Below, one piece after another: positions 27,693 to 39,766 of a stretch of DNA of 64,000 bases. Numbering within the stretch: the first letter of the stretch is position 1; each line of letters begins with the position of its first letter. The position numbers and the translations under genes are program-made. The notes below the pieces were generated by a model that was not told the origin of the DNA, ran no database searches, and was given only the letters and a program-made list of their open reading frames with translations. Where the stretch lies: assembly GCA_937928595.1 (NCBI GenBank), contig CALGJV010000014.1:19751-83750 (forward strand), read 5' to 3'. This DNA comes from an uncultured Phycisphaerae bacterium (GTDB taxonomy: Bacteria; Planctomycetota; Phycisphaerae; UBA1845; Fen-1342).

Positions 27693-30571
27693 ACGGACTC
27701 CTCGGGCTCGGCCGATGCGGGCCGCGGCGGAGCGGCGGTCCGCCCCACGCGCGGCGAGACGATCTCGATGGCGCCTTCCGGACAGCGCACGCGGCACCCG
27801 TCGCAGCGCGTGCAGCGGCCGGTGTCGATCGTGTGCCGCTCGTACGGCCGCGGCAGGATCGCGTCGGCCGGGCAGTGCTGCGCGCAGAGCGTGCAGCCGG
27901 TGCAGCGCTCGGTGATGACGTAATCAATCAGCGCGGCGCAGCGGCCCGCGGGGCAGCGGCCCGCGACGTGAGCTTCGTACTCCGCGCGGAAGTAGCGCAG
28001 CGTCGTGAGCACCGGGTTCGGAGCGGTGCGACCCAGCCCGCAAAGGCTGCCGAGCCCGACGTGCCCGGCGAGCCGCTCGAGCTCGTCGAGGTCGGCGGGG
28101 CGGCCCCGGCCCGCGACGAGCCGCTCTAGGACGTCGAGCATGCGGCGCGTGCCGACGCGGCACGGCCCGCACTTGCCGCAGGACTGGCTCTGGGTGAAGC
28201 TCAGGAAGTAGCGGGCCATGTCGACCATGCAGTCGCCGTCGTCCAGCACGACCAGGCCGCCCGACCCCAGCATGGCGCCGACCTCCGCCAGGGCGTCGAA
28301 ATCGACCGGCGTGTCGAGCAGCGCGGCGGGCACGCACCCGCCCGACGGGCCGCCGATCTGGACGGCCTTCAGCCGGCGCGGCCGCGGCCCGGCGGCGGTC
28401 GCCTCCGGTCGGACGCCGCCGCCGATGTCGTCGATGATTTCGCGCAGGCTCACGCCCATCGGCACCTCGATGAGACCCCCGCGCGCGATCTTGCCGGCGA
28501 GTGCGAAGACCTTCGTGCCGCGGCTGCGCGGCGTGCCGACCGCGGCGAACGCCTCCGGCCCGCGGCGGATGATCCACGGAATGCACGCCAGCGTCTCCAC
28601 GTTGTTCACCAGCGTCGGGCAGTCCTCCAGGCCGCGCTCGGCCGGGTACGGCGGCCGCAGGGTCGGCGTGCCGCGCCGACCTTCGAGCGAGGCGATCAGG
28701 GCCGTCTCCTCGCCGCAGACGAACGCGCCGGCGCCGTGGACGACGCGGAAGTGCGGGTGCGCGGGGGTCGCGCCCTCGGCCGACGAATGCAGCAGGCCGT
28801 GCCGCACGCAGGTCCGCAGCGCCGCCTCGATCCGCTCGCAGGCCAGCGGGTACTCGGCCCGGATGTAGAAGACTCCCGCGGCCGCCCCGACGGCCCGCGC
28901 GGCGATCGCCAGGCCCTCGATGATGCGGTAGGGGTACGACTCCATCAGCATCCGGTCCATGAACGCGCCGGGGTCGCCTTCGTCGCCGTTGCAGATCACG
29001 AACTTGCAGGCCCCCGGCGCGTCGTGCACACGCCGCCACTTCGTGCCCGTCGGAAAGCCCGCGCCGCCGCGGCCGCGCAAGCCGCTGTGCTGTACCCGGT
29101 CGATGATCTCGATCGGCGTCAGCCCCGTGCGGCAGCGCTCCAGCGCGACGAAGCCTTCGTGCCGGACGTACTCGTCGAAGTCCAGCGGATCGAGCCGCCC
29201 GGCGTGCTCGGTCGCGATGTGGATCTGCCGCCCGAGAAACGCCGCAAGCTGCGGGTCGCGCGGCTGACGTGGCTGCGGCGCGGGCGGCACCGGCCGCGGC
29301 CGACGGCGCAGCGGGACCGCCGCGTCACGCAGGGCGCTCGCCACGCGCGCGACGGGGTGCCGCGCGAGGTGCCGGCGCGCGATCGCGGCGGCCTGGTCGG
29401 GCGTGACGCGCGTGAAGATCAGCGGCTCGCGGCCGTCGCGGCTGATCTCGACGAACGGGGTCTGGTGGCACATGCCGACGCAGCCGACCCGCTTCAGCTC
29501 GACGGGCGCGCCGCCGCGCGCCACGGCCGCGCGGAGCGCCTCGTACACGGCGCCGCTGCCGTTGGCGACGCAGCACGATCCGAGACCGATGCGCACTTCG
29601 ATCCGATGGGCCCCCGCCGCCCGCGTCGGCGGCTCCGGGGGCGCGGCGGCCCGCCTCGCGCCGTCGGTCGGGACCGTCAGCACCGCCTGGAGGGCGTCCG
29701 GCTGCACGCGGCCGTGTGTGACCCCGTCGATCTGCACCACCGGCGCCAGCGTGCAGCAGCCCAGGCACGGCACCGGCTCGACCGTGTAGCGGCGCTGCGG
29801 GTCGGTATCGTCGCCCGCGGGAATGCCGAGACGGCGACCGAGCTCGGCCGCGACGCGGTCGGCGCCGGCGGCATGGCAGGCCGTGCCCACGCAGACGCGG
29901 ACGTGGTGCTCGCCGAGCGGGCGCCGCCGGAACTGCGGGTAGAACGAGACGACGCCCGCGAGCTGGGCGGGCGTGATGCGCGTGCGCTCGCAGATGCGTC
30001 GCAGCGCCGCCTCCGGGATGTAGCGGAACCGCGCCTGCAACGCGTGCAGGATCGGCAGGACCGCCGCGGGGGCGGTGCCGCACCGGTCGATGATCGCATC
30101 CACGGCCGCGAGATCGACATCGTCCACACACGCGCAGGTCGGCGGCTCACTTGTCGCGGTCGGCACGGCCGGGCCCGGCCTCGGGGGCTCGGCCTGGCGC
30201 TGCGCGACCCGAACCTGCAACTGAACGAGCTGCGGCGGCACGGGCACGCCCGGATGCCGCAGCGCGAGAAACCCCTTCGTCGCAGCCACGCAGACGGCCG
30301 CCGCGGCCAGCAGCCCCCACGCGAGCCGCTCCGACCGGCGATCGCGCGCCAGCGAATCGGCCGTCTGTTCGTCCAGCAAGCGTTGGAGCTCCGGCGCTTG
30401 CCGGGCGTCCTCCTGCACGGCCGCGGTCAACTCCGCGATGCGCTGCTGTGCGGCGGCCTGAGCGCGCGCACTGCGTACGGCATCGACCGCCAGCAGCATC
30501 GCGAGCGTGAGCGTGGCGGCGCCCGCAACCAGAGCCAGCGTACCAGCCAGGATGCGCCGCGCCCGCGTCAT
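27680..30571 (-). CDS. Membrane-anchored fusion of NuoE/HydC-like and NuoF/HydB-like NADH dehydrogenase modules
   Basis: The 963-residue protein has, in order: TM helix (8-30), coiled coil (35-80), TM helix (83-104), then a NuoE-type thioredoxin-fold [2Fe-2S] domain (150-300; Cys227, 232, 269, 273). A second [2Fe-2S] thioredoxin-like domain (320-390; Cys333 or 334, 364, 368) precedes the NuoF FMN/NADH domain (440-790; LRGRGGAGFPTGTKW, CNGDEGDPGAFMDR). A [4Fe-4S] site (SCGKCGPC, Cys844) and two C-terminal [4Fe-4S] ferredoxin motifs (CTGCTLCAQHCP, CTRCDGCRVRCP) complete it. HydC and HydB are normally separate soluble subunits. ATGA overlap couples it to the NapH-like gene. Confidence 0.88.
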   Translation of the reverse strand: MTRARRILAGTLALVAGAATLTLAMLLAVDAVRSARAQAAAQQRIAELTAAVQEDARQAPELQRLLDEQTADSLARDRRSERLAWGLLAAAAVCVAATKGFLALRHPGVPVPPQLVQLQVRVAQRQAEPPRPGPAVPTATSEPPTCACVDDVDLAAVDAIIDRCGTAPAAVLPILHALQARFRYIPEAALRRICERTRITPAQLAGVVSFYPQFRRRPLGEHHVRVCVGTACHAAGADRVAAELGRRLGIPAGDDTDPQRRYTVEPVPCLGCCTLAPVVQIDGVTHGRVQPDALQAVLTVPTDGARRAAAPPEPPTRAAGAHRIEVRIGLGSCCVANGSGAVYEALRAAVARGGAPVELKRVGCVGMCHQTPFVEISRDGREPLIFTRVTPDQAAAIARRHLARHPVARVASALRDAAVPLRRRPRPVPPAPQPRQPRDPQLAAFLGRQIHIATEHAGRLDPLDFDEYVRHEGFVALERCRTGLTPIEIIDRVQHSGLRGRGGAGFPTGTKWRRVHDAPGACKFVICNGDEGDPGAFMDRMLMESYPYRIIEGLAIAARAVGAAAGVFYIRAEYPLACERIEAALRTCVRHGLLHSSAEGATPAHPHFRVVHGAGAFVCGEETALIASLEGRRGTPTLRPPYPAERGLEDCPTLVNNVETLACIPWIIRRGPEAFAAVGTPRSRGTKVFALAGKIARGGLIEVPMGVSLREIIDDIGGGVRPEATAAGPRPRRLKAVQIGGPSGGCVPAALLDTPVDFDALAEVGAMLGSGGLVVLDDGDCMVDMARYFLSFTQSQSCGKCGPCRVGTRRMLDVLERLVAGRGRPADLDELERLAGHVGLGSLCGLGRTAPNPVLTTLRYFRAEYEAHVAGRCPAGRCAALIDYVITERCTGCTLCAQHCPADAILPRPYERHTIDTGRCTRCDGCRVRCPEGAIEIVSPRVGRTAAPPRPASAEPEESVCRA

Positions 30572-31581
30572 GAGCGGGCCTCCGCCGCTGCGGCGGGCGC
30601 GCCGTTGGGAACGTGGTGGCGCGGGCAGTGCCGGTAGCACCGAGCGCAGGACACGCAGTCCGTCCGGACGGCGCGGCGCTCCTCGATCGCGCCGTACGGG
30701 CAGGCGGTCGCGCACAGCCCGCAGTCGTACTCCCTGTCGGGCGTGATGCTCACGCTGCGCCACGCCACCCGTGCCGGCAGCGAAAGCAGCGCGCCGTACG
30801 GGCAGAGCCAGCGGCAGTAAGGGCGCCCGATGACCGTGCCGAGCACCAGAAAGGTCCCGCCCAGCACCAGCATGTAGGCGGGACCGGCGAACCGGAACAA
30901 CGGCACGAACGGGTCGAAGCGGCAGATGATGAAGTCGCGCACCGGCGCCGGCCGCACCGCGAGCGTTAGCGCCAGGCCGAGGTAAGCCCAGCGCAGCCAG
31001 CGCAGCGCGCGATCCACCCGCGCCGGCACCTGGATCGGCCGCAGGAGCACGAGTTCTTGGATGGCGCCCAGCGGGCACACGCCGCCGCAGAACACCCGGC
31101 CGAACAGCGCGGCCGCCATGAGCGGCAACAGGAAGATCGCGACCGTGAAATAGGAGACGGCGTACTGCGGGTCAGTCAGGGCCACGGCGACGTTCTGGAT
31201 GGATCCGATCGGGCAGACGCACCCCCGGCGATAGAAGCCGAAATACGCCACGCCGCCGACGGCCAGCAGGAGCATCCCCGCGCGGCTGCGGCGCGCCAGG
31301 CTGAGCCAGGCCCCGAGGCCCAGCCCGACGGCGAGCAGGCCCACATCCACCGCCTCGCGCCACTGCGCCCGCGGCGGCGCGTGCTGCACGACGGGCGTCC
31401 GGTAGTCCGCCCCGATGTCACGCTCCTGCGGGGCGGCCTCCACCGGGCGGGCGTAGTCGACGTGCTGCGCCGCGGCGAGAACCGCGCCGGCCAGCAGCAA
31501 CAGCGCCGTCCCGAGCAGCCCGAGCGCGCGGCGCTTGCGAATCCGGTCGGGGGTGGGGGGCGTCGACGCCATCGGGATCAC
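30568..31581 (-). CDS. NapH-like membrane 4Fe-4S protein
   Basis: This 337-residue polytopic protein has about five TM helices and the NapH/NosR-C-terminal motifs: CVCPIG, CGGVCPLGAIQE and CRWLCPYGALLSLP, plus two [4Fe-4S] ferredoxin motifs at the C-terminus (CGLCATACPYGAI, CVSCARCYRHCP). NapH-type proteins pass electrons between the quinone pool and periplasmic or membrane partners. It overlaps both neighbours by 4 bp (GTGA at the start, ATGA at the end), so it belongs to the five-gene operon. An internal ATG at 31572 is an alternative start. Confidence 0.87.
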   Translation of the reverse strand: MIPMASTPPTPDRIRKRRALGLLGTALLLLAGAVLAAAQHVDYARPVEAAPQERDIGADYRTPVVQHAPPRAQWREAVDVGLLAVGLGLGAWLSLARRSRAGMLLLAVGGVAYFGFYRRGCVCPIGSIQNVAVALTDPQYAVSYFTVAIFLLPLMAAALFGRVFCGGVCPLGAIQELVLLRPIQVPARVDRALRWLRWAYLGLALTLAVRPAPVRDFIICRFDPFVPLFRFAGPAYMLVLGGTFLVLGTVIGRPYCRWLCPYGALLSLPARVAWRSVSITPDREYDCGLCATACPYGAIEERRAVRTDCVSCARCYRHCPRHHVPNGAPAAAAEARS

Positions 31582-32162
31582 GCATCCAGCGGGCGGCGCG
31601 CGTACGCGTCGTCCGGGCAGGCGCTGGCGATGGCGCAGCGGTTGCAGTCCACGCACAGGTCGTACCGCACCGCGAGCCGGATGGAGCCGAGGCCCGCCGG
31701 CTCCTTGCAGCCCATCACGCACTTGCCGCACCCATTGCACTTCGTCTCGTCGATCACGTACTCGTAGTAGTTGTTCGCCGGGTCCCGCGGGTCGAAATCG
31801 CCGATGACCGTCCGCACGATCGCGTCCCGCGGGCAGAGCTTGTGGCTCGGCAGGCCGTCCGGGCCCACCGCGCTCTTGATGTCGAAGTACGCCGGGCAGA
31901 TGTAGCACCGGCCGCACTTCGCGTGGTCATTGACCGCCCGCACGGCCGAGAGCGCCAGCACGCAGGTCGTCGCGCACTTGTCGCAGACGGGAACGCCGAC
32001 CGCGCCGTGCCGGCTGTTCACACAGCGTTCGACGTCGAGCTGCCACACGCCTTCGCGCCCGGCCTTGAGCGCGAGAAACGCCCCGACGCCGCCGAGACCG
32101 ACGAGCGTGGCGCCGCGGGCCGCCGTCTGGAGCACCTCCCGTCGCGTGTACTGCTCTGCCAT
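31578..32162 (-). CDS. Tat-exported multi-[4Fe-4S] protein, NapG-like
   Basis: This 194-residue protein has a twin-arginine-like leader (YTRREVLQTAARGATLVGLG) and at least four Cys-rich Fe-S motifs: VCDKCATTCV, CGRCYIC, CNGCGKCVMGCKEP and CVDCNRCAIASACP. The layout matches NapG/MauM-type periplasmic ferredoxins, which work with NapH. It starts 4 bp after the propeller gene and overlaps the NapH-like gene by 4 bp. It probably lies in the periplasm or anchored to the outer face of the membrane. Confidence 0.85.
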   Translation of the reverse strand: MAEQYTRREVLQTAARGATLVGLGGVGAFLALKAGREGVWQLDVERCVNSRHGAVGVPVCDKCATTCVLALSAVRAVNDHAKCGRCYICPAYFDIKSAVGPDGLPSHKLCPRDAIVRTVIGDFDPRDPANNYYEYVIDETKCNGCGKCVMGCKEPAGLGSIRLAVRYDLCVDCNRCAIASACPDDAYARRPLDA

Positions 32163-32166
32163 GCGC

Positions 32167-33051
32167 TTACCTCCCGCCGGCCGCCGGCGCCGCCGCGGGC
32201 CCGGTCGTCGCAGCGGCCCGCGTCGCGGCCGGGTCCGGCTCGTAGGTCAGGATCGTGCGCCGCTCGGTGTCGATCACGTGGATGCGGTCGCGCCCGTCGA
32301 TCGCGACGTCCATGTTCTTGCAGCTCAGGTCGAAATCACCGGAGCCGAACACGTCGAGCAATCGCCCCTCGGGCGTGTAGACCTTCACGCGTGGGTCGGC
32401 CTTCTCGGTGACGACGATGCGGCCGTCCCGGGCGACCGCGATGTTGGTCGGGTTGCAGCAGCCCGCGAAGCCGGCCGGATCGGGCCCGCGGTAGCCGCCG
32501 AAAAACCCGACGAGTTCCCCCTCGAGCGTGTAGGTCTCGACGCGGAGCTTGCCCGGATTCGGCGCGAGGACGCGCCCGGCCGCATCGAACGCCACGTCGA
32601 GGTGCCGATTGGGAACCATGAACCCGCGACCCCGGCTGGGTTTGCCGATGTCGTTGCGGAACTTGCCCCCGCGGTCGAAGCGTCGGAGGCACTTGTCGCC
32701 GACGTCCGCCGCGATGACTTCGTCACCCCGCACGGCGAGACCGGTCACGAGCCCCAGCCGCTCGCGGTCGCGCCAGAAGTCAACCAGCTTCCCGGACGGG
32801 GACAGAACGGCGACCCCGCCCTCGCCGCCCGCGTAGACCGTGCCGTCGTCGTGAACCGCGATGCACAGGGCCGGCGCGGGCAGACTCCACGTGTTCCACA
32901 CGGCGCCGGCGGGGGCGAAAACCACGACGCGGCGGTCCCCGGCGGCATACAGCCGGTCGGCGACGTCAACTGCCAGCCCGCACAGGCTGTCGGTGAACGC
33001 GGCCGGACCGGCGTCCGGACCACCCAGGCTACGCACTCTGCGGTAGGCCAT
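32167..33051 (-). CDS. NHL-repeat beta-propeller protein
   Basis: This 294-residue protein has repeated NHL blades such as GLAVDVADRLYAAGD, GLAVRGDEVIAADVGDKCL, DVAFDAAGRVLAPN, NIAVARDGRIVVTEKAD and DVAIDGRDRIHVIDTERR. There is no clear signal peptide, and the C-terminus is an Ala/Pro-rich tail. NHL propellers bind proteins or other ligands; here it is the first gene of the redox operon, 4 bp from the NapG-like gene, so it may be an assembly or docking factor. A cytoplasmic location is predicted but not certain. Confidence 0.78.
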   Translation of the reverse strand: MAYRRVRSLGGPDAGPAAFTDSLCGLAVDVADRLYAAGDRRVVVFAPAGAVWNTWSLPAPALCIAVHDDGTVYAGGEGGVAVLSPSGKLVDFWRDRERLGLVTGLAVRGDEVIAADVGDKCLRRFDRGGKFRNDIGKPSRGRGFMVPNRHLDVAFDAAGRVLAPNPGKLRVETYTLEGELVGFFGGYRGPDPAGFAGCCNPTNIAVARDGRIVVTEKADPRVKVYTPEGRLLDVFGSGDFDLSCKNMDVAIDGRDRIHVIDTERRTILTYEPDPAATRAAATTGPAAAPAAGGR

Positions 33052-33073
33052 GCGTACGGCAAACGGCTCGGCC

Positions 33074-33084
33074 TAAACAGTTTA
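33074..33084. promoter_or_regulatory. Palindrome TAAACAGTTTA upstream of redox operon
   Basis: A perfect 11-bp dyad lies 23 bp upstream of the propeller start in a short A/T-rich patch, overlapping a possible -10 (TAAACT, minus strand). It could be an operator. It does not match the FNR or CRP consensus. Confidence 0.3.
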
Positions 33085-33139
33085 CAGCAAGCCGCGTGCC
33101 GGAAGAAGCGCGGAGCGCCCCCCCTCTGTGCACTTCGCC

Positions 33140-34228
33140 TCAAAGAGCTTCGAGCCGCAGTTTGAGGTCGCGGTCGTGCAGCTCGGTCAGAAACTCGTCG
33201 AGGTCGCCCTCGAGGATGCGGGGCAGGTCGTACACGTCCTTGTTGATGCGATGATCGGTTACCCGGTTCTGCGGGAAGTTGTACGTGCGGATCCGATCGC
33301 TGCGGTCGCCGGACCCCACCATGCTCCGGCGCTCGGAGGCGATCTTCTTCGCTTGCTGCTGCTGGAAGTGCTCGTAGACTCGGGACAGGAGGACGCGGCG
33401 GGCCTTCGCGCGGTTCTTGTGCTGGCTCTTCTCGTCGCGCATCGAGACCGTGATGCCCGTCGGCAGGTGCTCGAGCTTGATCGCGCTCGAGACCTTGTTG
33501 ACGTTCTGGCCGCCCGGCCCGCCCGCGCGGCTCACGTGCTCGACGACGTCCTTCTCCCAGTCGATGTCGATCGCAATGTCTTCCGGCTCGGGCAGAACCG
33601 CGACCGTCGCCGCCGACGTGTGAATGCGGCCCTGCGTCTCGGTCTTCGGCACGCGCTGCACCCGGTGCCCGCCGGCCTCGAAGCGGTAGTGCAGGTACAC
33701 CTCCTCGCCCGTGATGTTCAGGATCGCCTCACGAACGCCGCCCAGCTCCGAGGGCGAGATGGACAGCGGCTCGACCTTGAAGCCTTTGCGCGCCGCGTAC
33801 GCCGTGTACATGTTGAGCAAGTCGGCCGCGAACAGGGCCGCTTCGTCGCCGCCGGTGCCCGCCCGGATCTCGAGGATGATCGAGTGGATCGACGCCTCGT
33901 CCCCCGTGACGAGCCGCTCCTGGAGCGCCTCGATCAGCCGCTGCCGCCGCGCCTCCAGCACCGGAATCTCGGCCTGCGCGAGCTGTTGCAGCTCCGGGTC
34001 CGACCCGTCCGCGACGAGCTGGTGCGACTCCGCCAGCTGCGCGCTGATCTGCTCGTACTCGCGAAACGGCTTGGCGATCTTCTCGAGTTCCCCGAGTTCA
34101 CGCGACAAGCGCGTCATGAGGGCGCCGTTGGTGGCGACCTCCGGCTGGTTCATCTGGGCGGTGATCTCGTCGGCGCGCGTCACCATCGAGCGGACGCGCG
34201 TCAGCCAGGGCGGGTCCTGGAGCGGCAT
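33140..34228 (-). CDS. prfA: Peptide chain release factor 1
   Basis: The 362-residue protein has the GGQ catalytic motif (RAGGPGGQNVNKV) and the RF1-type region RVQRVPKTETQGR (PxT rather than RF2 SPF), so it should read UAA and UAG. The domain I coiled coil and the C-terminal Lys/Arg-rich tail are intact. The ATG at 34228 is preceded by GGAAGG. It is downstream of rpmE, a common bacterial arrangement. Confidence 0.96.
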   Translation of the reverse strand: MPLQDPPWLTRVRSMVTRADEITAQMNQPEVATNGALMTRLSRELGELEKIAKPFREYEQISAQLAESHQLVADGSDPELQQLAQAEIPVLEARRQRLIEALQERLVTGDEASIHSIILEIRAGTGGDEAALFAADLLNMYTAYAARKGFKVEPLSISPSELGGVREAILNITGEEVYLHYRFEAGGHRVQRVPKTETQGRIHTSAATVAVLPEPEDIAIDIDWEKDVVEHVSRAGGPGGQNVNKVSSAIKLEHLPTGITVSMRDEKSQHKNRAKARRVLLSRVYEHFQQQQAKKIASERRSMVGSGDRSDRIRTYNFPQNRVTDHRINKDVYDLPRILEGDLDEFLTELHDRDLKLRLEAL

Positions 34229-34318
34229 GGCGGGTCCTTCCGCGAAGCCGGCGAGGCGGGGACGTCCGAACCGGCGGGCGGGCGTCGGTCGACCGGCGGC
34301 CGCACGCGGGCCCCCGGC

Positions 34319-34549
34319 CTACTTGGCGTCCGCACCCTTCTTCGCGAAGTACTGGCTGCCGAACTTCTTCTGGAACCGCTCGACGCGGCCCGCGGCGTCC
34401 ACGAACTTCTGCTTGCCCGTGTAGAACGGGTGGCACGCGCTGCAAATATCGACCTTGATCTCGTCGACCGTCGCCCGCGTCTTGAACGTGTTCCCGCAGG
34501 CGCAATGCACCTGCACCTCTTTGTACGGCGGATGGATGTCGGGCTTCAT
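34319..34549 (-). CDS. rpmE: 50S ribosomal protein L31 (zinc-binding type)
   Basis: The 76-residue protein has [40 protein letters not shown] and the family C-terminus. The CxC and CxxC pairs mark it as the zinc-binding (C+) form. AAAGGA precedes the ATG at 34549. It forms an operon with prfA, 90 bp downstream. Confidence 0.97.
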   Translation of the reverse strand: MKPDIHPPYKEVQVHCACGNTFKTRATVDEIKVDICSACHPFYTGKQKFVDAAGRVERFQKKFGSQYFAKKGADAK

Positions 34550-34609
34550 CGCGCAGTTCCTTTCCCGCGGCGCTCCGACCGGGGCCGCCGCGTCACGGCA
34601 GAGCCCCGT

Positions 34610-34638
34610 ATTATGCCTTGAAAGACCCGATAGGGCAA
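34610..34638 (-). promoter_or_regulatory. Promoter of rpmE-prfA
   Basis: On the minus strand TTGCCC (34638-34633), a 17-nt spacer and CATAAT (34615-34610) lie about 60 bp before the rpmE ATG. Confidence 0.55.
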
Positions 34639-34794
34639 CGCGGCCGGCCTCCTCCGGCCGCCCGGATTTTTCCGGACGTGCCGCCGCCCCGGCGGCGCAG
34701 GGCACCCTCATGGCGGCGGGTGACCGACCCTGCCGGCCCGCTTGCGTCCTCAGTCCTTCAGGTCCCCCATCCCTCACTCCCGGGTCTGCGTCCG

Positions 34795-38646
<3,852 letters not shown>

Positions 38647-38950
38647 CGCACAGCCGGCGGCCGAACGGGCCGCCGTCCCCACGCCACGGCCTGGCACGCC
38701 GGCAACGGAGTATACCTAACAAACAACGAACAAGCAAGCGTTCACATAGAGGTGAGGCGGTTGCGGCCGCCGTGCCGGCGCAAGTCCTGCGGGCGGCGAC
38801 GCGGACCCGCCCCGAGTCCGCGCCACCGCCCCCAACCCGTCAACTTACGCCCCCCGCCCGGCGAGTCGATACCTCCAGCACGGGCAGCTGCGGAGCCGCG
38901 CCGCACCGGACGCAGGCCCGACGGTTGTGACCGAGACGACCCGGAAGCGT
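38647..38950. other. 304-bp gap between dnaE2 and motA
   Basis: It contains the dnaE2 promoter and a GAAC-N8-GTTC dyad. The remainder (38760-38950) is GC-rich. I see no gene in it and no clear motA promoter. Confidence 0.5.
38709..38745 (-). promoter_or_regulatory. dnaE2 promoter with overlapping GAAC-N8-GTTC dyad
   Basis: On the minus strand TTGCTT (38737-38732), a 17-nt spacer and TATACT (38714-38709) form a good promoter about 65 bp before the dnaE2 start. GAAC (38727-38730) and GTTC (38739-38742) flank the -35. Gram-positive LexA boxes are GAAC-N4-GTTC; the N8 spacing here is unusual, so LexA binding is a guess. Confidence 0.5.
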
Positions 38951-39733
38951 ATGGACCTGGCCACCATTATCGGCTACCTGGCGACGATCGGGCTGTGCCT
39001 CAGCGCGATCATGATGGGTTCGACGCTGTCCACGTTCTGGGACACGCCGTCCGCGGTCCTGGTGTTCGGCGGCGCCGTCACCGCCACGTTCATGTCGCTG
39101 CCGCTGGGGAAGTTCCTGCGGGTCGGCAAGGTCGCGACCAAGGTGGTCCTGTGCAAGGCCCCGGATCCCGTGACCAACGTGGTGGCGCTGGTGAAGCTGG
39201 CGGAGGTCGCGCGCCGCGAGGGCATCCTCAGCCTCGAGAATCACCTGGCCAACGGCGAGTTCGACGACTTCCTCGTGCGCGGGCTGCGGATGGCAATCGA
39301 CGGGCAGGACCCGAGCATCATCCAGAGCGCGATGGAGAAGGAAGTCGAGGCCATGCTCGAGCGGCACGGCACCGGCAAGCTGATCTTCGACTCGCTCGGC
39401 AAGTACGCGCCCGCGTTCGGCATGCTCGGCACGATCATCGGTCTGGTCGTCATGCTGAAGAACATGAACGACCCCGCGGCCATCGGCCCCGGCATGGCCC
39501 TCGCCCTGATCACGACCTTCTACGGCTCGTTCCTGCTCAACACGCTGTTCGGGCCGATCGCGGACAAGCTCGTGCTGCGCAGCAACGAGGAAGCCGCTCT
39601 GAAAGCCCTCATCATCGACGGCGTCATGAGCATCCAGAGCGGCGACAACCCGCGCATCGTCCAGCAGAAGCTCATGGCCACGCTCGACCGACACCAGCGG
39701 GCGCGCGTGGAAGCCCTGCTGCAGAAAGGCTGA
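38951..39733 (+). CDS. motA: Flagellar motor stator protein MotA
   Basis: The 260-residue protein has the MotA/PomA layout: MDLATIIGYLATIGL at TM1, a large cytoplasmic loop with RREGILSLENHL and the two last helices FGMLGTIIGLVVMLKNM and GPGMALALITTFYGSFLLNTLFGP. The conserved prolines and the TIIG and FYG motifs fit. It forms the proton or sodium channel with MotB. ATG 38951 gives the usual N-terminus; a GTG at 38927 would add eight residues. No other flagellar genes are in the window. Confidence 0.93.
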   Translation: MDLATIIGYLATIGLCLSAIMMGSTLSTFWDTPSAVLVFGGAVTATFMSLPLGKFLRVGKVATKVVLCKAPDPVTNVVALVKLAEVARREGILSLENHLANGEFDDFLVRGLRMAIDGQDPSIIQSAMEKEVEAMLERHGTGKLIFDSLGKYAPAFGMLGTIIGLVVMLKNMNDPAAIGPGMALALITTFYGSFLLNTLFGPIADKLVLRSNEEAALKALIIDGVMSIQSGDNPRIVQQKLMATLDRHQRARVEALLQKG

Positions 39734-39766
39734 TACGTCGCGCAGCGCTGCGCCGCGGAGTCTGTC

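Noticed and set aside
30568..31917. NapH-like gene with an extended N-terminus to 31917
   Set aside because: The extra residues are in antisense-like, low-complexity sequence over the NapG-like gene. GTG 31581 with a 4-bp overlap (or ATG 31572) gives the normal N-terminus.
27030..33051. NAD-reducing hydrogenase operon
   Set aside because: Hox/Hyd-like diaphorase subunits are present, but there is no [FeFe] or [NiFe] catalytic subunit or maturation gene.
34640..34680. Intrinsic terminator on the plus strand
   Set aside because: A GC hairpin followed by TTTTT is present, but no plus-strand gene precedes it, and the same bases lie upstream of the rpmE promoter.
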